DNA of 30,285 nucleotides from Chara braunii (lineage: Eukaryota > Streptophyta > Charophyceae > Charales > Characeae): the NCBI GenBank assembly GCA_003427395.1, contig BFEA01000250.1, positions 515,963-546,247 on the forward strand, read 5' to 3'. Shown here in pieces: positions 11,376 to 21,799 of the stretch (position 1 is the first letter of the stretch; every line of letters starts with the position of its first letter). The notes beneath the pieces were generated by a model that was given only the letters and a program-made list of their open reading frames with translations, did not search any database and was not told where the DNA came from. The position numbers were made by a program, and so were the translations under genes.

Positions 11376-11925
11376 TGCATTCGGAGGTGAACGCGAACAT
11401 GTTCGCCTGAACGCGAACAAGCGTTAAAAAAACTCAAAATGCAAACAAGCATCAAAAACCCTCCGAAGCGTTAAAAAAAATACACATTTCAGAAAAATAT
11501 GAAAAAACTATATGTTATGTAAAATAACAATACAAACAACTTTTGCCTTCGAGTCATGTTCCAATTTGTAGCCAATCATGAGTTAAAAATAAAAAACCAA
11601 AACAATATATATATATTATATATATACAGGGTAACCGGCATTCGGGACGGGCCGAACGCCCGAACCCGAACGCCCGAACGTACAGGACCCCTTCGGAAGG
11701 CGTTCGGCCGTTCGGGCCGAACACCGACAAAAAAAAAAAAAAAAAAAAAANAAAAAAAAAAAAAAAAAAAAAAAATTCAAAAAATTCCAAAAAAACATAT
11801 GTTAGGGAAAACAATAAACCAAACAACATTTGTCTGGGCACTACATCCAAATTCTTTACCAAATTTGAATTAAAAATTAAATACAGAAAATAAACACTAT
11901 GATAAAAATAAGAAAAAATGTTAAA
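11376..11925. repeat. Two diverged copies of a ~285-bp unit, second with poly-A
   Basis: Each copy has a GCATTCGG-led, CG-rich head full of GAAC/GTTC words (11376-11410 and 11638-11725), then an A-rich part, then a tail with CATATGTTA/TATATGTTA, ACAATA, CAAACAAC and CCAATTTG/CCAAATTC words in the same order (near 11510-11600 and 11797-11880). Copy 1 contains the perfect palindrome GCGAACATGTTCGC (11393-11406). Copy 2 holds an A-run of about 45 bases interrupted by N at 11751. An (AT)n tract lies at about 11606-11626. Confidence 0.6.
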
Positions 11926-14045
11926 TCCGCACCTGCGTTCGGCATTTCGTTACCGAAATCGCACTTCGGGATTTTGAGATTTTACTTAGCCGTTTTTCAA
12001 AGTTATATCCGCACGTGCATTCGGGATTTCGATACCGAAATCGCACTTTGGGATTTCGGGATTTTACTCGACCGTTTCTCGAAGTTATACCCGCACGTGC
12101 GTTCGGGATTTCGTTACCGAAATCAAACTTCAGGATTTCGGGATTTTACTTAGCCATTTCTCGAAATTATATCCGGACATACGTTCGGGATTCGCTACTG
12201 AAATTGCACTTTGGGATTTCAGGATCTTACTTAGCCATTTCTCGAAATTATATTCAGACGTACGTTCGGGATTTCGTTACTGAAATTGCATTTCGGGATT
12301 TTACTTAGCCGTTTCTCGAAGTTATATCCATACGTATGTTCGGGAACTCGCCACCGAAATCGCACGTCGGGATTTCATGATTTTACTTGGCCGTTTCTCG
12401 AAATTATATCCGGACGTACGTTCACGATTTCGCTACCGAAGTCGCACTTCGAGATTTCAGGATTTTACTTAGCCGTTTCTCGAAGTTATATCCACACGTG
12501 CGTTTGGTATTTCGTTGGGATTTTACTTAGCCGTTTCTCAAAGTTATATGTAGGCATACGTTCAGGATTTCACTACCGAAATCGCACTTCGGGATTTCGG
12601 GATTTTACTTAGCCGTTTCTCGAAGTTATATCCGGACGTACATTCAGGAGTTCGCTACCGAAATCGCACTTCGGATTTCAGGATTTTACTTAGCTGTTTG
12701 TCGAAGTTATTAGGGATTTTGCCACTGAAATCGCACCTCAGGATTTTGGGATTTTACTTAGCCGTTTCCCGAAGTTATATTCGAACGTACGTTCGGGATT
12801 TCGTTACCGAAATCGCACTTCGGGATTTCAGAATTTTACTTAGCCGCTTCTCGAACTTATATCTGGACGTACGTTCGGGATTTCGCTACCGAAATTGCAC
12901 TTCGGGATTTCGGGATTTTACTTAGCCGTTTCTCGAAATTATATTTGGACGTACGTTTCTGATTTCGCTACTGAAATCACACTTCCAGATTTCGGGATTT
13001 TACTTAGCCGTTTCTCGAAATTATATTCGGACGTACGTTCAGGATTTCGCTACCGAAATCGCACTTTGGGATTTCGGGATTTTACTTAGTCTTTTGTCGA
13101 AGTTATATTCGGACGTACCTTCGGGATTTTGCCACCGAAATCGCACTTCGGGATTTCAGGATTTTACTTAGCCGTTTCTCAAAATTATATTCAGATGTAC
13201 GTTGGGGATTTCGGTACTGAAATTGCACTTTGGGATTTTACTTAGTTGTTTATCGAAGATATATGCACACGTTCGTTCGGGATTTCGCCACCGAAATCGC
13301 ACGTCAGGATTTCAGGATTTTACTTAGTAGTTTCTCGAAATTATATCCGGACATATGTTTGGGATTTCGCTACCGAAATCGTACTTCAGGATTTCAGGAT
13401 TTTACTTAGTCGTTTCTCGAAGTTATATCCACACGTGCATTTGGTATTTCGTTGGAATTTTATTTAGTCGTTTCTCGAAGTTATATCTAGGCATACGTTC
13501 GGGATTTCACTATTGAAATCGTACTTCGGGATTTTGGGATTTCACTTAGCCGTTTCTCGAAGTTATATCCGGACGTACATTCAGGATTTCGCTACCGAAA
13601 TCGCACTTCTGGATTTCGGGATTTTACTTAGCCGTTTCTCGAAGTTATATCCGGACGTACGTTCGGGATTTCGCCACCGAGATCGCACCTCAGGATTTCG
13701 GGATTTTACTTAGTCGTTTCTCAAAATTATATTCGAACGTACGTTTGGGATTTCTCTACCGAAATCGCACTTCGGGATTTCAAGATTTTACTTAGCCGTT
13801 TCTCGAAGTTGTATCCGGACGTACGTTCGGGATTTCGCTACCGAAATTGCACTTCGGGATTTCGGGATTTTACTTAGCCGTTTCTCGAAATTATATTTGG
13901 ACGTACGTTCCGGGTTTCGCTACTGAAATCACACTTCGGGATTTTGGGATTTTACTTAGCCGTTTCTCGAAATTATATCCGGACGTACTTTCGGGATTTC
14001 GCTACCGAAATCGCACTTCGGCACTTCGGGATTTCGGGATTTCAG
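11925..14045 (+). repeat. Satellite array, ~82-bp unit, about 26 copies
   Basis: A unit with landmarks TTACTTAGCCGTTTCTCGAA, GGACGTACGTTC, GATTTCGCTACCGAAATC and CACTTCGGGATTTCGGGATTT repeats head to tail. Landmark spacing is mostly 82 bp (for example 12145 to 12227), with shorter variants near 74 and 60 bp from loss of one GGGATTTC block. Each unit carries a hairpin (GATTTCG, four-base loop, CGAAATC) and the palindrome ACGTACGT. Because 82 is not a multiple of three, the ORFs here cycle through frames and are not genes. The first units share the GTTCGG words of the preceding 285-bp repeat, which may be the source. Confidence 0.95.
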
Positions 14046-14392
14046 GAGGTGTTTGTCCTTGCTTTCCACGGAAATCATCGTGATGACACCAAATTGATTT
14101 CGCATAAGGCTGATTTTTTCATTTGACAAGGTAAAACACCTCCTTGAATCAAACAATCAACAAAAAAACACATGTTAATATTGTTATTTAAACTTATTTC
14201 TGTAAAACTTAACAAAAAACAAGATGTATTAAGCATAGACACAATCAAAGAATTAACATTAGAGAAAACTTTTAAAATTTCCCAAAAAAAAAAATAAAAT
14301 CAAAATTTGTTGGATTTTTTAGACGTCAGGAGAAAGGTTATCAGACGCACGAAAAATATATTTTCTATCATATTGTTAATATATGTACTTAC

Positions 14393-14806
14393 CTCATTGA
14401 ACAATCGAGATTCAATTATGAAGTTTGCGTTGCTCATGCGCGTCCAAGTTTGAAAACGCGTGCGACATGAAATGGGCTCTTTCATATTTGACATAGTAAC
14501 TTGAGTTTCTTCCGAGTCCTCGGCTTCAATTGATTTTTCTCTGCCATCGCCCAAGTTATCTTCACTATTACACTCTGGGAGATGTTTTTTACACCATCTG
14601 CATTTTGACGCCGGTGTTTCTGGGCAACCTTTGACGATTGCACCAACAGCAGTCTGATAAAGATCAACATCATTATTGACACATCTTGATATACAGACTT
14701 TGAAGTGGTCGTCGGCCTGACAGAACCTTCCAGATAGTTCATTCTTACAAGTCTTTGAATGGTTGAGTGCTTCTTCCAGCAGAGGATACCAGAATGTATC
14801 TTGCAC
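14393..14806 (-). CDS. Probable internal exon of a cysteine-rich protein
   Basis: The open frame is bounded by a strong acceptor (T-run then AATGCAG, ending at 14807) and a consensus donor (GAG|GTAAGT at 14393/14392), giving 414 bases, exactly 138 codons, phase 0 at both ends. The exon begins VQDTFWYPLLEEALNH and holds a cysteine cluster: three Cys within FCQADDHFKVCISRC, then GCPETPASKCRWCKKHLPEC, which suggests zinc binding. An acidic stretch follows. No family recognised. It lies on the same strand as, and about 1.7 kb downstream of, the Ulp1 exons. Cysteine clusters accompany some Ulp1-carrying eukaryotic transposons, but a link here is inference. Confidence 0.5.
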
Positions 14807-15019
14807 CTGCATTAAAAAAACATTCAAGAAAGTAATTCCTATTAAATTGGAGCAAATAGCATCAAACCAGTATACAAGTTTGCTCCTTATTGCTAACATT
14901 ATAGGAGGTCCACCATAGCCATGTCCAACATCTTCTTCCTCTTCCTCCACCTCATGGCTATGACGGACATCACGGCCCAACCCCTGATGTTCAAAAGACA
15001 ACGCAAAGTTCTTATCCAT
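14807..15019 (-). CDS. Possible upstream exon of the cysteine-rich gene
   Basis: The same frame stays open upstream through the presumed intron to 15019 and includes an acidic run, HSHEVEEEEEDVGHGYGG, followed by a hydrophobic, intron-like segment near 14811-14880. I take the acidic part (about 14890-15019) as exon-like and the 60-80 bases before the acceptor as intron. The donor between them is not clear. Confidence 0.25.
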
Positions 15020-15084
15020 GCAAGTGAATCTACTGCAGTGAAGTTTCCGGGTGGCATCACACCCCCACTGTAGCCTTCAAGCAA

Positions 15085-15895
15085 CTAGGTAAATCCCTCA
15101 CCACACTCTCCTCCTTCACACCCTCCTTTCTCCTCCTTCCACCTGGGTGCTCGACCATAGCTCAGGTGGACACCCATGTGGCCTTCCTGCTCCTACTAGT
15201 GCTCCACACCTGAAGCGTCCACTCCAACAGCATGCAGCGCAGACAACACATCACCAAATTTGGTAGAACCTAGCATTGTACTTGTATAAGTACAAGCAAG
15301 CTGTCTCTTGGGCGGTGACTTCATGGCTGCTCAGCCTCCCAAGCAACCGGTACCTCCTCCATCACTTAAGGAAACATCATTGCAAATGTGATATATGTCG
15401 CTACAGACCCTGGATTGAAACTATGGACTTGTACCTCCCTCATAGGCCTACCAGACACAACCTGCAAAGTTACTAACTTTTCATGTTTTTGTGCTCAGTC
15501 TACTACTTCTGGGAAAAATGTTTTTCCTAGCTGCAAACCTCAAAACCACAGCCACATGTAAGTACCAGCCTGATGGGTCTCCAAAACATACAAGTACCGT
15601 CGTAACTCACAACCACACTCAGACAGATGTGCACTCAGATAGGTATACAGAAATGAGCAAGCATGAACACACACAGATTTAGAAAACTCAGAAAAAGCGG
15701 GAAGTCACAACAAATGACGAAATTCGAAAACGAGAAATCCGTACTGAGAAGTGCAGACCGCAGTGCACGTGGTCACTCTGCAGCAGAGCAATTCAACAGT
15801 TTCTGCTCGACCGCCACAAAAGTGGCAGTCGGGCTTGGCAATTCAGTTCTGGAACTGATCTGAACGGCCCCTGCCCAGCCAGTCGGCCTTGTCTA
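15085..15895. other. No convincing gene; small perfect hairpin
   Basis: Short ORFs only. A perfect hairpin with an 8-bp stem (TTGTACTT, loop GTAT, AAGTACAA) lies at 15276-15295. Confidence 0.4.
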
Positions 15896-15899
15896 AAGG

Positions 15900-16140
15900 A
15901 TGGAAGTGTGGGCTGATATTCCACCAGATAACACACTAACGGAAGACGCGAGAGAGAACCTTGACATGACAAATAACATGACACTCAGATTCTGCTGCAG
16001 CAATATTGTCTGCGGGAATGTTTGGGAGACCGAGCTGAGTGAAATCATCCACAACCTCGAGAAGAGGAGGACCAAGCTTGGTCCGTATGCCAACATTGGG
16101 TCCCACTGCTCCCACTTATGGAAACTCAAGCGCACGGTTG
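15900..16140 (+). CDS. Possible exon, unrecognised
   Basis: The ORF starts at ATG 15900 and reads as a mixed-composition protein with the segment NNMTLRFCCSNIVCGNVWET. A consensus donor (G|GTAAGTATG) stands at 16140/16141, after which coding quality falls. A stop codon lies just upstream, so the ATG would be the start or an acceptor must lie close by. No family recognised. It is on the strand opposite to the Ulp1 exons and may be a remnant of another insertion. Confidence 0.25.
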
Positions 16141-16190
16141 GTAAGTATGGAACACGTGCAACACTGAAGGAGAAGTATCTGACCATTTAA

Positions 16191-16547
16191 CGTTGTTTTC
16201 GTTATAAGTGAGATTGTTTTCATGTTCACTTTTTTTTTTAAGTGTAAAATGACAGAACGAAATGAGGAAATTATAGACGAAATAACGACAAAGCAAAATA
16301 ACAACAAATCGAAATAATGACAAAACAAAATAAGGACGAAACAATGTTCATAGCAATGTAAAGTTGAAGGAACGACAAAACAATGAGCAAAAATTAATGT
16401 GACAGTCATGCTCCAGTGTTGCCTGTGCTCAAAATATAATACAATGTCAAGTTTTTACCTCGAATGTTTACACTCAGTAAACATGTCAATCTCATCAACA
16501 AAATATTAACTACGGACTGTAGCTTTAGTCACACCTCATTGACTTTC
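16191..16547. other. AT-rich spacer downstream of the Ulp1 exons
   Basis: No gene seen. Repeated ACGA-A/ACAAAAT words near 16255-16345 (for example CGAAATAACGACAAAGCAAAATAACGAC-type spacing) form a loose A-rich repeat. Confidence 0.35.
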
Positions 16548-17337
16548 CTATTTAACCATGGACAAAATGTCAAATGCTATTCTAAGCCTCATATCAGCAA
16601 TATTGGCTTGTGAGAAAGCAAATGGAGGGAAGTGACCTCTTGCAAGCAAAGATGCAAAACCTAACATAAAAACACCACAACTACAAGGATCCTCTTGAGC
16701 AGGAATCCCATCTACTGATGTATCAAAGGAGGATGTAGGCCCGTTCACAGGATATCTTTTGCGAAGATTGTGTCGATGAAACTCCGCTTCGAAAAAATCT
16801 TCCAAACGTTCAAGGACTGAAACATAGTCAGCACGAGAGAGAGAGTCTATGAGGTGGAATTTACAGTTCGGGCCGTCTATGCTGACATAATCTAACGCCC
16901 AGTGATTTCCAAATGAAGAGGGATAATCACCAAGTCATAATAAAAAAGATTTGTGTCCATCACCTATTTCATCCCTTAGGAATATGCGGTTTCAAACCTC
17001 AAAGGACCTGACAATCGAGTGAAGAAAAAAGAATTGAAAATGTACACAAAAGGAACTCTATCTCTTGTCACTTCTGTACATACCGAATCAACCTAGATGT
17101 GACCATTGGTGATCTGGACGGCTAGCATGTACAAATTGATAACCTCGTCATTTAGCCATTTCCCATCCTCGACGACGACCATGATGTCTTCCTTTCCCAC
17201 CTTCCAGCTCCCCTTGTAATCGACAATGCCGTATGCTTCATTGTCTTCACTGCTGCCTGTAATCATGTCAAGATACTCCTTTTCTTCTATGGTGATGCGT
17301 TTTGTTGCTAAAGGAATCTGAAACGAAGGGTCATGAA
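16548..17337 (-). pseudogene. Ulp1/SENP-type cysteine peptidase (C48), decayed
   Basis: The coding signal starts after an acceptor (TTTGCATGCAG, ending at 17338) and shows Ulp1 motifs in order: GKWLNDEVINLYM (about 17155-17117), IFNSFFFTRL (about 17050-17020), GNHWALDYVSIDGPN with the catalytic His (about 16909-16865), FHLIDS with the catalytic Asp, PAQEDPCSCGVFM with the oxyanion Gln and nucleophile Cys (about 16715-16675), and a C-terminal helix ending at TAG 16548. All four catalytic positions are present. Lesions: TAG at 17093-17095, a frame change near 17000-17020, TGA at 16992-16994 and TGA at 16935-16937. Ulp1-family enzymes cleave SUMO-type conjugates; versions also occur inside plant and other eukaryotic DNA transposons (for example Kaonashi-type MULEs). 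The position just downstream of the large decayed ORF suggests this is its C-terminal or partner module. Confidence 0.88.
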
Positions 17338-17438
17338 CTGCATGCAAACACACAATGCCATATAAACAACAATGGAACGACTAAGGCTTCATACAAAAAT
17401 AAACTTTTCTTTTTGTGATGTACGACGTAGACCCGTGT

Positions 17439-17731
17439 TCATGTTTTTGGTTGTCTATCTGTTTCGCTATCAGAGCTACCATCCACAATAAATAAACTGC
17501 AACCTTCACGATGCAATTTCTTCCCTTCTCTGAGGCTTATTCCAACAGTTTTAAACATCCTTAGGGCAGCTGGCTTCATAGATGGAAATGTCATGGGTGT
17601 AAGTCTTCTTGTCTTTTTTTTGGGTAATAACGACAAAGTCGATAAGGCTTGCAAGCCACGACGAATAATATTCTTCTCACTCTGCCTTTGCGAACGTACG
17701 TGCGTCGTTTTCCACAGTTCTTTTCGTCGCC
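17439..17731 (-). pseudogene. Probable exon between the giant ORF and the Ulp1 exons
   Basis: A clean acceptor (TTGAACATGCAG, ending at 17732) opens a frame rich in Lys and Arg (RRKELWKTTHVRSQRQSEKN) that runs to TGA near 17439. A GT donor (GATG|GTAGCT) near 17478 would end the exon before the next acceptor at 17338. The basic segment resembles a linker or nuclear-localisation stretch; no domain recognised. It is listed as part of the decayed locus because both neighbours carry stops. Confidence 0.45.
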
Positions 17732-18464
17732 CTGCATGTTCAACAATATAAAACGACAATGATTGACAAGACAAAACATTATGAGTTTAAGTTCAATTTC
17801 CCACATAATCGCAAATAAGAGATACACAATATTCTACTTCATTTCTTCTCATGACCGAGTGCACGGTTGCAAACCTAGGCAAAAAAATAGTTCCTATGAG
17901 ATGAGTGCATGTACCCCCTAATCCTTATACAGTATTAGATATTCCCTTAGAGATAAGTACGTGCTCACTCGGTGACTCACTAACGCTTTGTCTTCAACAC
18001 GACCTTTTATCGCACCATGCGATGGTGTAAAATGAGATTCGTCGATAGATATAACGAGGTTAGCAGACTGTTGTGCTTCTGATTTTGCAACCATAAGTTT
18101 AAGCTGTACAAGCGTATGTTGCTCCCGTGTACTTAGTACTATATGTCCTTCGTCCTCTTCGATGGCCTGTACATTGGCAGTTTCGTTTGCACCTGCAGTC
18201 GCGCTTTCGTTCTTCATGTCCAGAGAGACTTCATGCTCATCTTTCTCAGCTGGCATATCCAATGGCATCTCTAATTCTGCAAGTGCACCAGTATTATCCA
18301 CTTGCGCAGTAACACTCTCGCTCGCCAACACAGTGGTCGCCCAAACTTGGTCATCCGGAAGGACGTCCTCGACACATTTCGGCAGTTCTCCATGACTTAC
18401 GCCCTTGACACTTGCACCGCCGCTTCCTCCCAAATCCTGACCACTCGCATCGCCTCTCGATCCC

Positions 18465-18600
18465 CTGCCATGTGCACCGCCGCTTGGTCCTAATACCAGA
18501 GGCGAACCCGATCCCCTGCAATGTGCACCGCTGCTTGGTCATAATCCCAGAGGCGAACCCGATCCCTTGTCATGTGCACCGCCGCTTGGTCCTGATACCT
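18465..18600 (-). repeat. 51-bp coding minisatellite (17 codons), about 3 copies
   Basis: TGTGCACCGC recurs at 18471, 18522 and 18573, a period of exactly 51 bases, so the repeat keeps the reading frame of the giant ORF. It encodes a Gly/Ser/Pro-rich unit (GPSGGAH ... GSGSPL). The middle copy contains the TGA at 18539-18541 where a sister copy has GGA. Confidence 0.8.
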
Positions 18601-19829
18601 TTCCCTCTGTTGCTTGACGCCCTTGACACATTTCGTGTTTTTGCAGTTCACCATGACTTATTGGCTTTCCACTTGCACCGACGCTCGGTCGCAGGCCCTT
18701 GCCACTGACACTGCCCCGTGGTTCCGATCCCTTGCCATGTTCACCACCACTTGATCTTGTTCCACCACTTGATCTTGTTCCCTTGCCAAGCGCACCACCA
18801 CCTGATCCTGATCCCTTGCCACTCTCATCGCCGCTCGTTCCTTTCCTTTCCCCAACTTTGTCTTTAAGTTCCGCTTCGATACGCCAATTATATCCAAAAG
18901 CTGGACTTATTTCTCGATCATAGAACTCTTCCAGATACTCAAGTCATCGAGATGTTTTGAACTCCTGAAAGATGACGTCTGTCCTTGCATTCAGTCTTGA
19001 TTGAGAAACCTTCGGATTAAGTCGCAGTAGTCGCTTGCCAATCTCATTTTTGGCGTGTGTGACAAACCTGGATCATGACATACGTCTGTGGAGGCAAAAT
19101 TGCCACTCCCCTTCTTCTTTTATAGCCATTACCCAGTTCCCTCTCGCCAATGCAGGTTGAAAGTGGTGGGGGTGCCATATAATGTGATGACCCCATACGT
19201 TGTCAGGCATCACCGTGTAATCGTCTCGACACACAACATGTCCAGGAAGCCGTGCAATGTCCGGACGAATGATGTCTTCAATCTCGTACTCCAAAGGCTC
19301 AGATGGAGGTGGTTGAGGAGTTTGAGAGCGTAGCAATTCCAAAACAGTAGTCGGGCTATGTGCAAGTGCTGACAGACTTGCCATAACCTCTGGGTAGAGA
19401 GTTGCCTGCAACCTTGGATCATTCCGAACTGCGCTGGAAGATAGCGCTAAACTGGTCCGTTGTAACTGCTATACTCGAAGTCCCCCCGGAACTGGACGAT
19501 GTGCCCGGCGCACCCATCTTCTGCAAAGCCGAGCTACAAACTTTTTTCCTCTCATCTGCCAAAGCCGCTTGCAAAGTACCATCTTCACTTTCTTCCTCTG
19601 AGTCCTCAATATCGAAGCCTTCCCCAAAACAAGTTGCATAAGCTGCTGTTGTAAGCGCCCCGATTTGTTCGTCGAAGTACATCATCTCCAAACGGTCTAG
19701 AAATGCAACTTTCGTCTTCGGCGGTGCTTTATGATACCCCCTCAGAAGTGATTCAATTTTTCGCCTTCTGACGACATATGCACGTTCCCCTCTGTTTTGT
19801 GGCTTAGTCTAAAAAAGAAACTCCCAAAT

Positions 19830-20765
19830 GTTGACAATGTTTTGGCCGACTTTGTAGACGAGATCATGCTTTTCATCATGTCGAGGAGGCGGCTTAACAA
19901 AGTTGGCGAAGTAAAGTCCACTCTTGACCATCTTGGTGACGAATTGAACGACAGACTCGAACTTCATACCCTCCCCTTCCAGAACAATGCAATGACGGTG
20001 ACTCTTTAACAACTCCCAAATCAACGCCGCATGGCATTTTCCCAGGAAAACAACCGCCTCATCAGCAGGACAAAAATGCTCCAATGTCTCCACCATCGCA
20101 TTTGGCTCCCTTTCCATACCTTCGTACACCGGTTTCTCTTTTGGTTCCATACCTGCCATTTTCAACTTCGTGGGCGTGAAGTTCTTCTCCACGACATCAA
20201 CCAACATCTTTGGCCTTCTCTCTCTGCGCACAAGTGCTGATAAGTCACCCGCCTGCTCGCCAGATGATCGATCTGCAGCTGGAGTGCTTGTTGGAATGTC
20301 TTCAAGCAAGGGAATAGTGTTGCGGTGATAATCCCCATCGTTGGAGTACATGATGACAACCATTCTGTCTGTGTCCTCCAAAGGCAAGTTCGCAACCTTA
20401 TATAAATGCTTCACCTTCGTTTGTTGCTGACGAGTCCACTTTAGAATAGACAAGTGAATGTCAATCTCCCAACTTGTAACTCGCTTGAAAAATGTATACT
20501 CGCAAGACCGCGGAACGAAGCACAATAATGTCCAATAATCACCAGCCAATTTTCCCATGAATTTCCGCGGACCATCAAAGACTTTTTCAGTCCACACCCC
20601 TATCTGGGTTGGGTGACACAAATTCAGCACGGCCGTGTGGCAACTCAGATGTTTGACGACTCTGTATATTTCCTTGGAATCCATCTCGTTTGAAATATCG
20701 CTTGGTTCCCGTTGGAATGGGACGAAAACAGAGTTCACGTTCTGTCTTTTGAAATGTATATATTA
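19830..20765 (-). other. Degenerate DNA amino-methyltransferase-like region
   Basis: Near the C-terminus, VVFLGKCHAALIWELLKSHR followed by HCIVLEGEG (about 20055-19975) matches the layout of motif I in beta-class N4/N6 DNA methyltransferases, where F-x-G-x-G-T and a following acidic strand lie C-terminal. About 190 residues earlier, VLNLCHPTQIGVW then DYWTLLCFVPRSCEYTFFKR (about 20625-20510) sits where the catalytic D/N-P-P-Y/W box and the next strand are expected, but DPPY is not kept. If the fold is right, the enzyme is probably inactive. ParB-like plus methyltransferase fusions are known in bacteria and phages. Confidence 0.3.
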
Positions 20766-21799
20766 CGCCGAGCCCGACATTCTTATGCTTTCCGAACCCC
20801 TGGTTTCTGATCTGCGCAGCAGCTTGTTGACAAACTGCACGAACTCTTCTGGGCACTTCGCAGCAAGTGACGCTGTTTTCTTGAAGCCCTCTTCTCCTTT
20901 TTCCTCCTCTCCTCCAAGTGTAGCCGGGAACGTTCGCACCCAACTCATGTGTTTGAAATGGCGACTCTGGTCAATCCACCTCTCGGACGTCAATCCTTCA
21001 TCAGAGTACTTATCAAACAAATCGGAAAGGTTGTTGAAGAATGGTTCCGTTCACTCTGACGACTTCCTGTGAGGGTCAGAAATGAAGACGAAGTAGTGAA
21101 ACATCCTCAACATTGCTCTTTCAATCTTCACCATTTCCACATATGTTTCCGTTGAATGTTTCCCGGCACGTTCAGCAGCTCCACTTCGCTTAGGAGTCAG
21201 TATCACACTGCCTGTGAGAATGTCTCGCAACAGTTGCAGCCGCTCACGCCTCCCAAGCGCTGAAAAAGGCTTTCACGCTCTGATATCCGGATGGTGCACA
21301 GCCATTAGGTAACCAGGTCCTTTGGTACCCTGAACCCAGTGAACCGGATACCTAACTCCACCTTTCAACTCAAATCCGGATCCAGCCCTCGGTGCCTTCC
21401 CTGATTCACCTTGTTTGGTAGCAGGCTTCACAGCATCTCTCCCCGGCAATTGTCTAGCTTCCCAAGCAGCGTACAATTGTTTCACCTTTTCGAAAACGTC
21501 ATCTGTCGCCCTTGCCAACAACATGTAGGGCCCGAGGGCGTCAGACCACTGGCCGCTCCATTGAGTAGTAAGGGACATGTCAATCAAATTACGAATCCCG
21601 GTCAAACGAAGAGCCTCTCCTGCAAACTTTCTATACTCTGCATTTTTCACTTCTGCCGCTGAGCCGCCTTTAGCTTCAGGACAGTTCGACTCATGCCACA
21701 ACTTCCGTATGTTCTGGATNACCACGATCTGGTGNGGTGGNNTATTCCATTTGTCCTTGGCGTTCTGGAAAGTGCTCAGCGTGCCGTAATTGTCCATGC

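Noticed and set aside
12015-14083. Series of ORFs with FGISGFYLAVSR-like repeats
   Set aside because: Products of the 82-bp satellite, whose period is not a multiple of three; each ORF ends when the frame cycles onto a stop.
16907-16912. Single-base deletion just before the His-Trp motif of Ulp1
   Set aside because: At first a neighbouring frame (YYDLVIIPLHLE) looked like the upstream part, implying a shift here. The His-Trp frame itself is open back to 16934 and continues sensibly beyond the TGA at 16935, so the frame change is better placed near 17000-17020.
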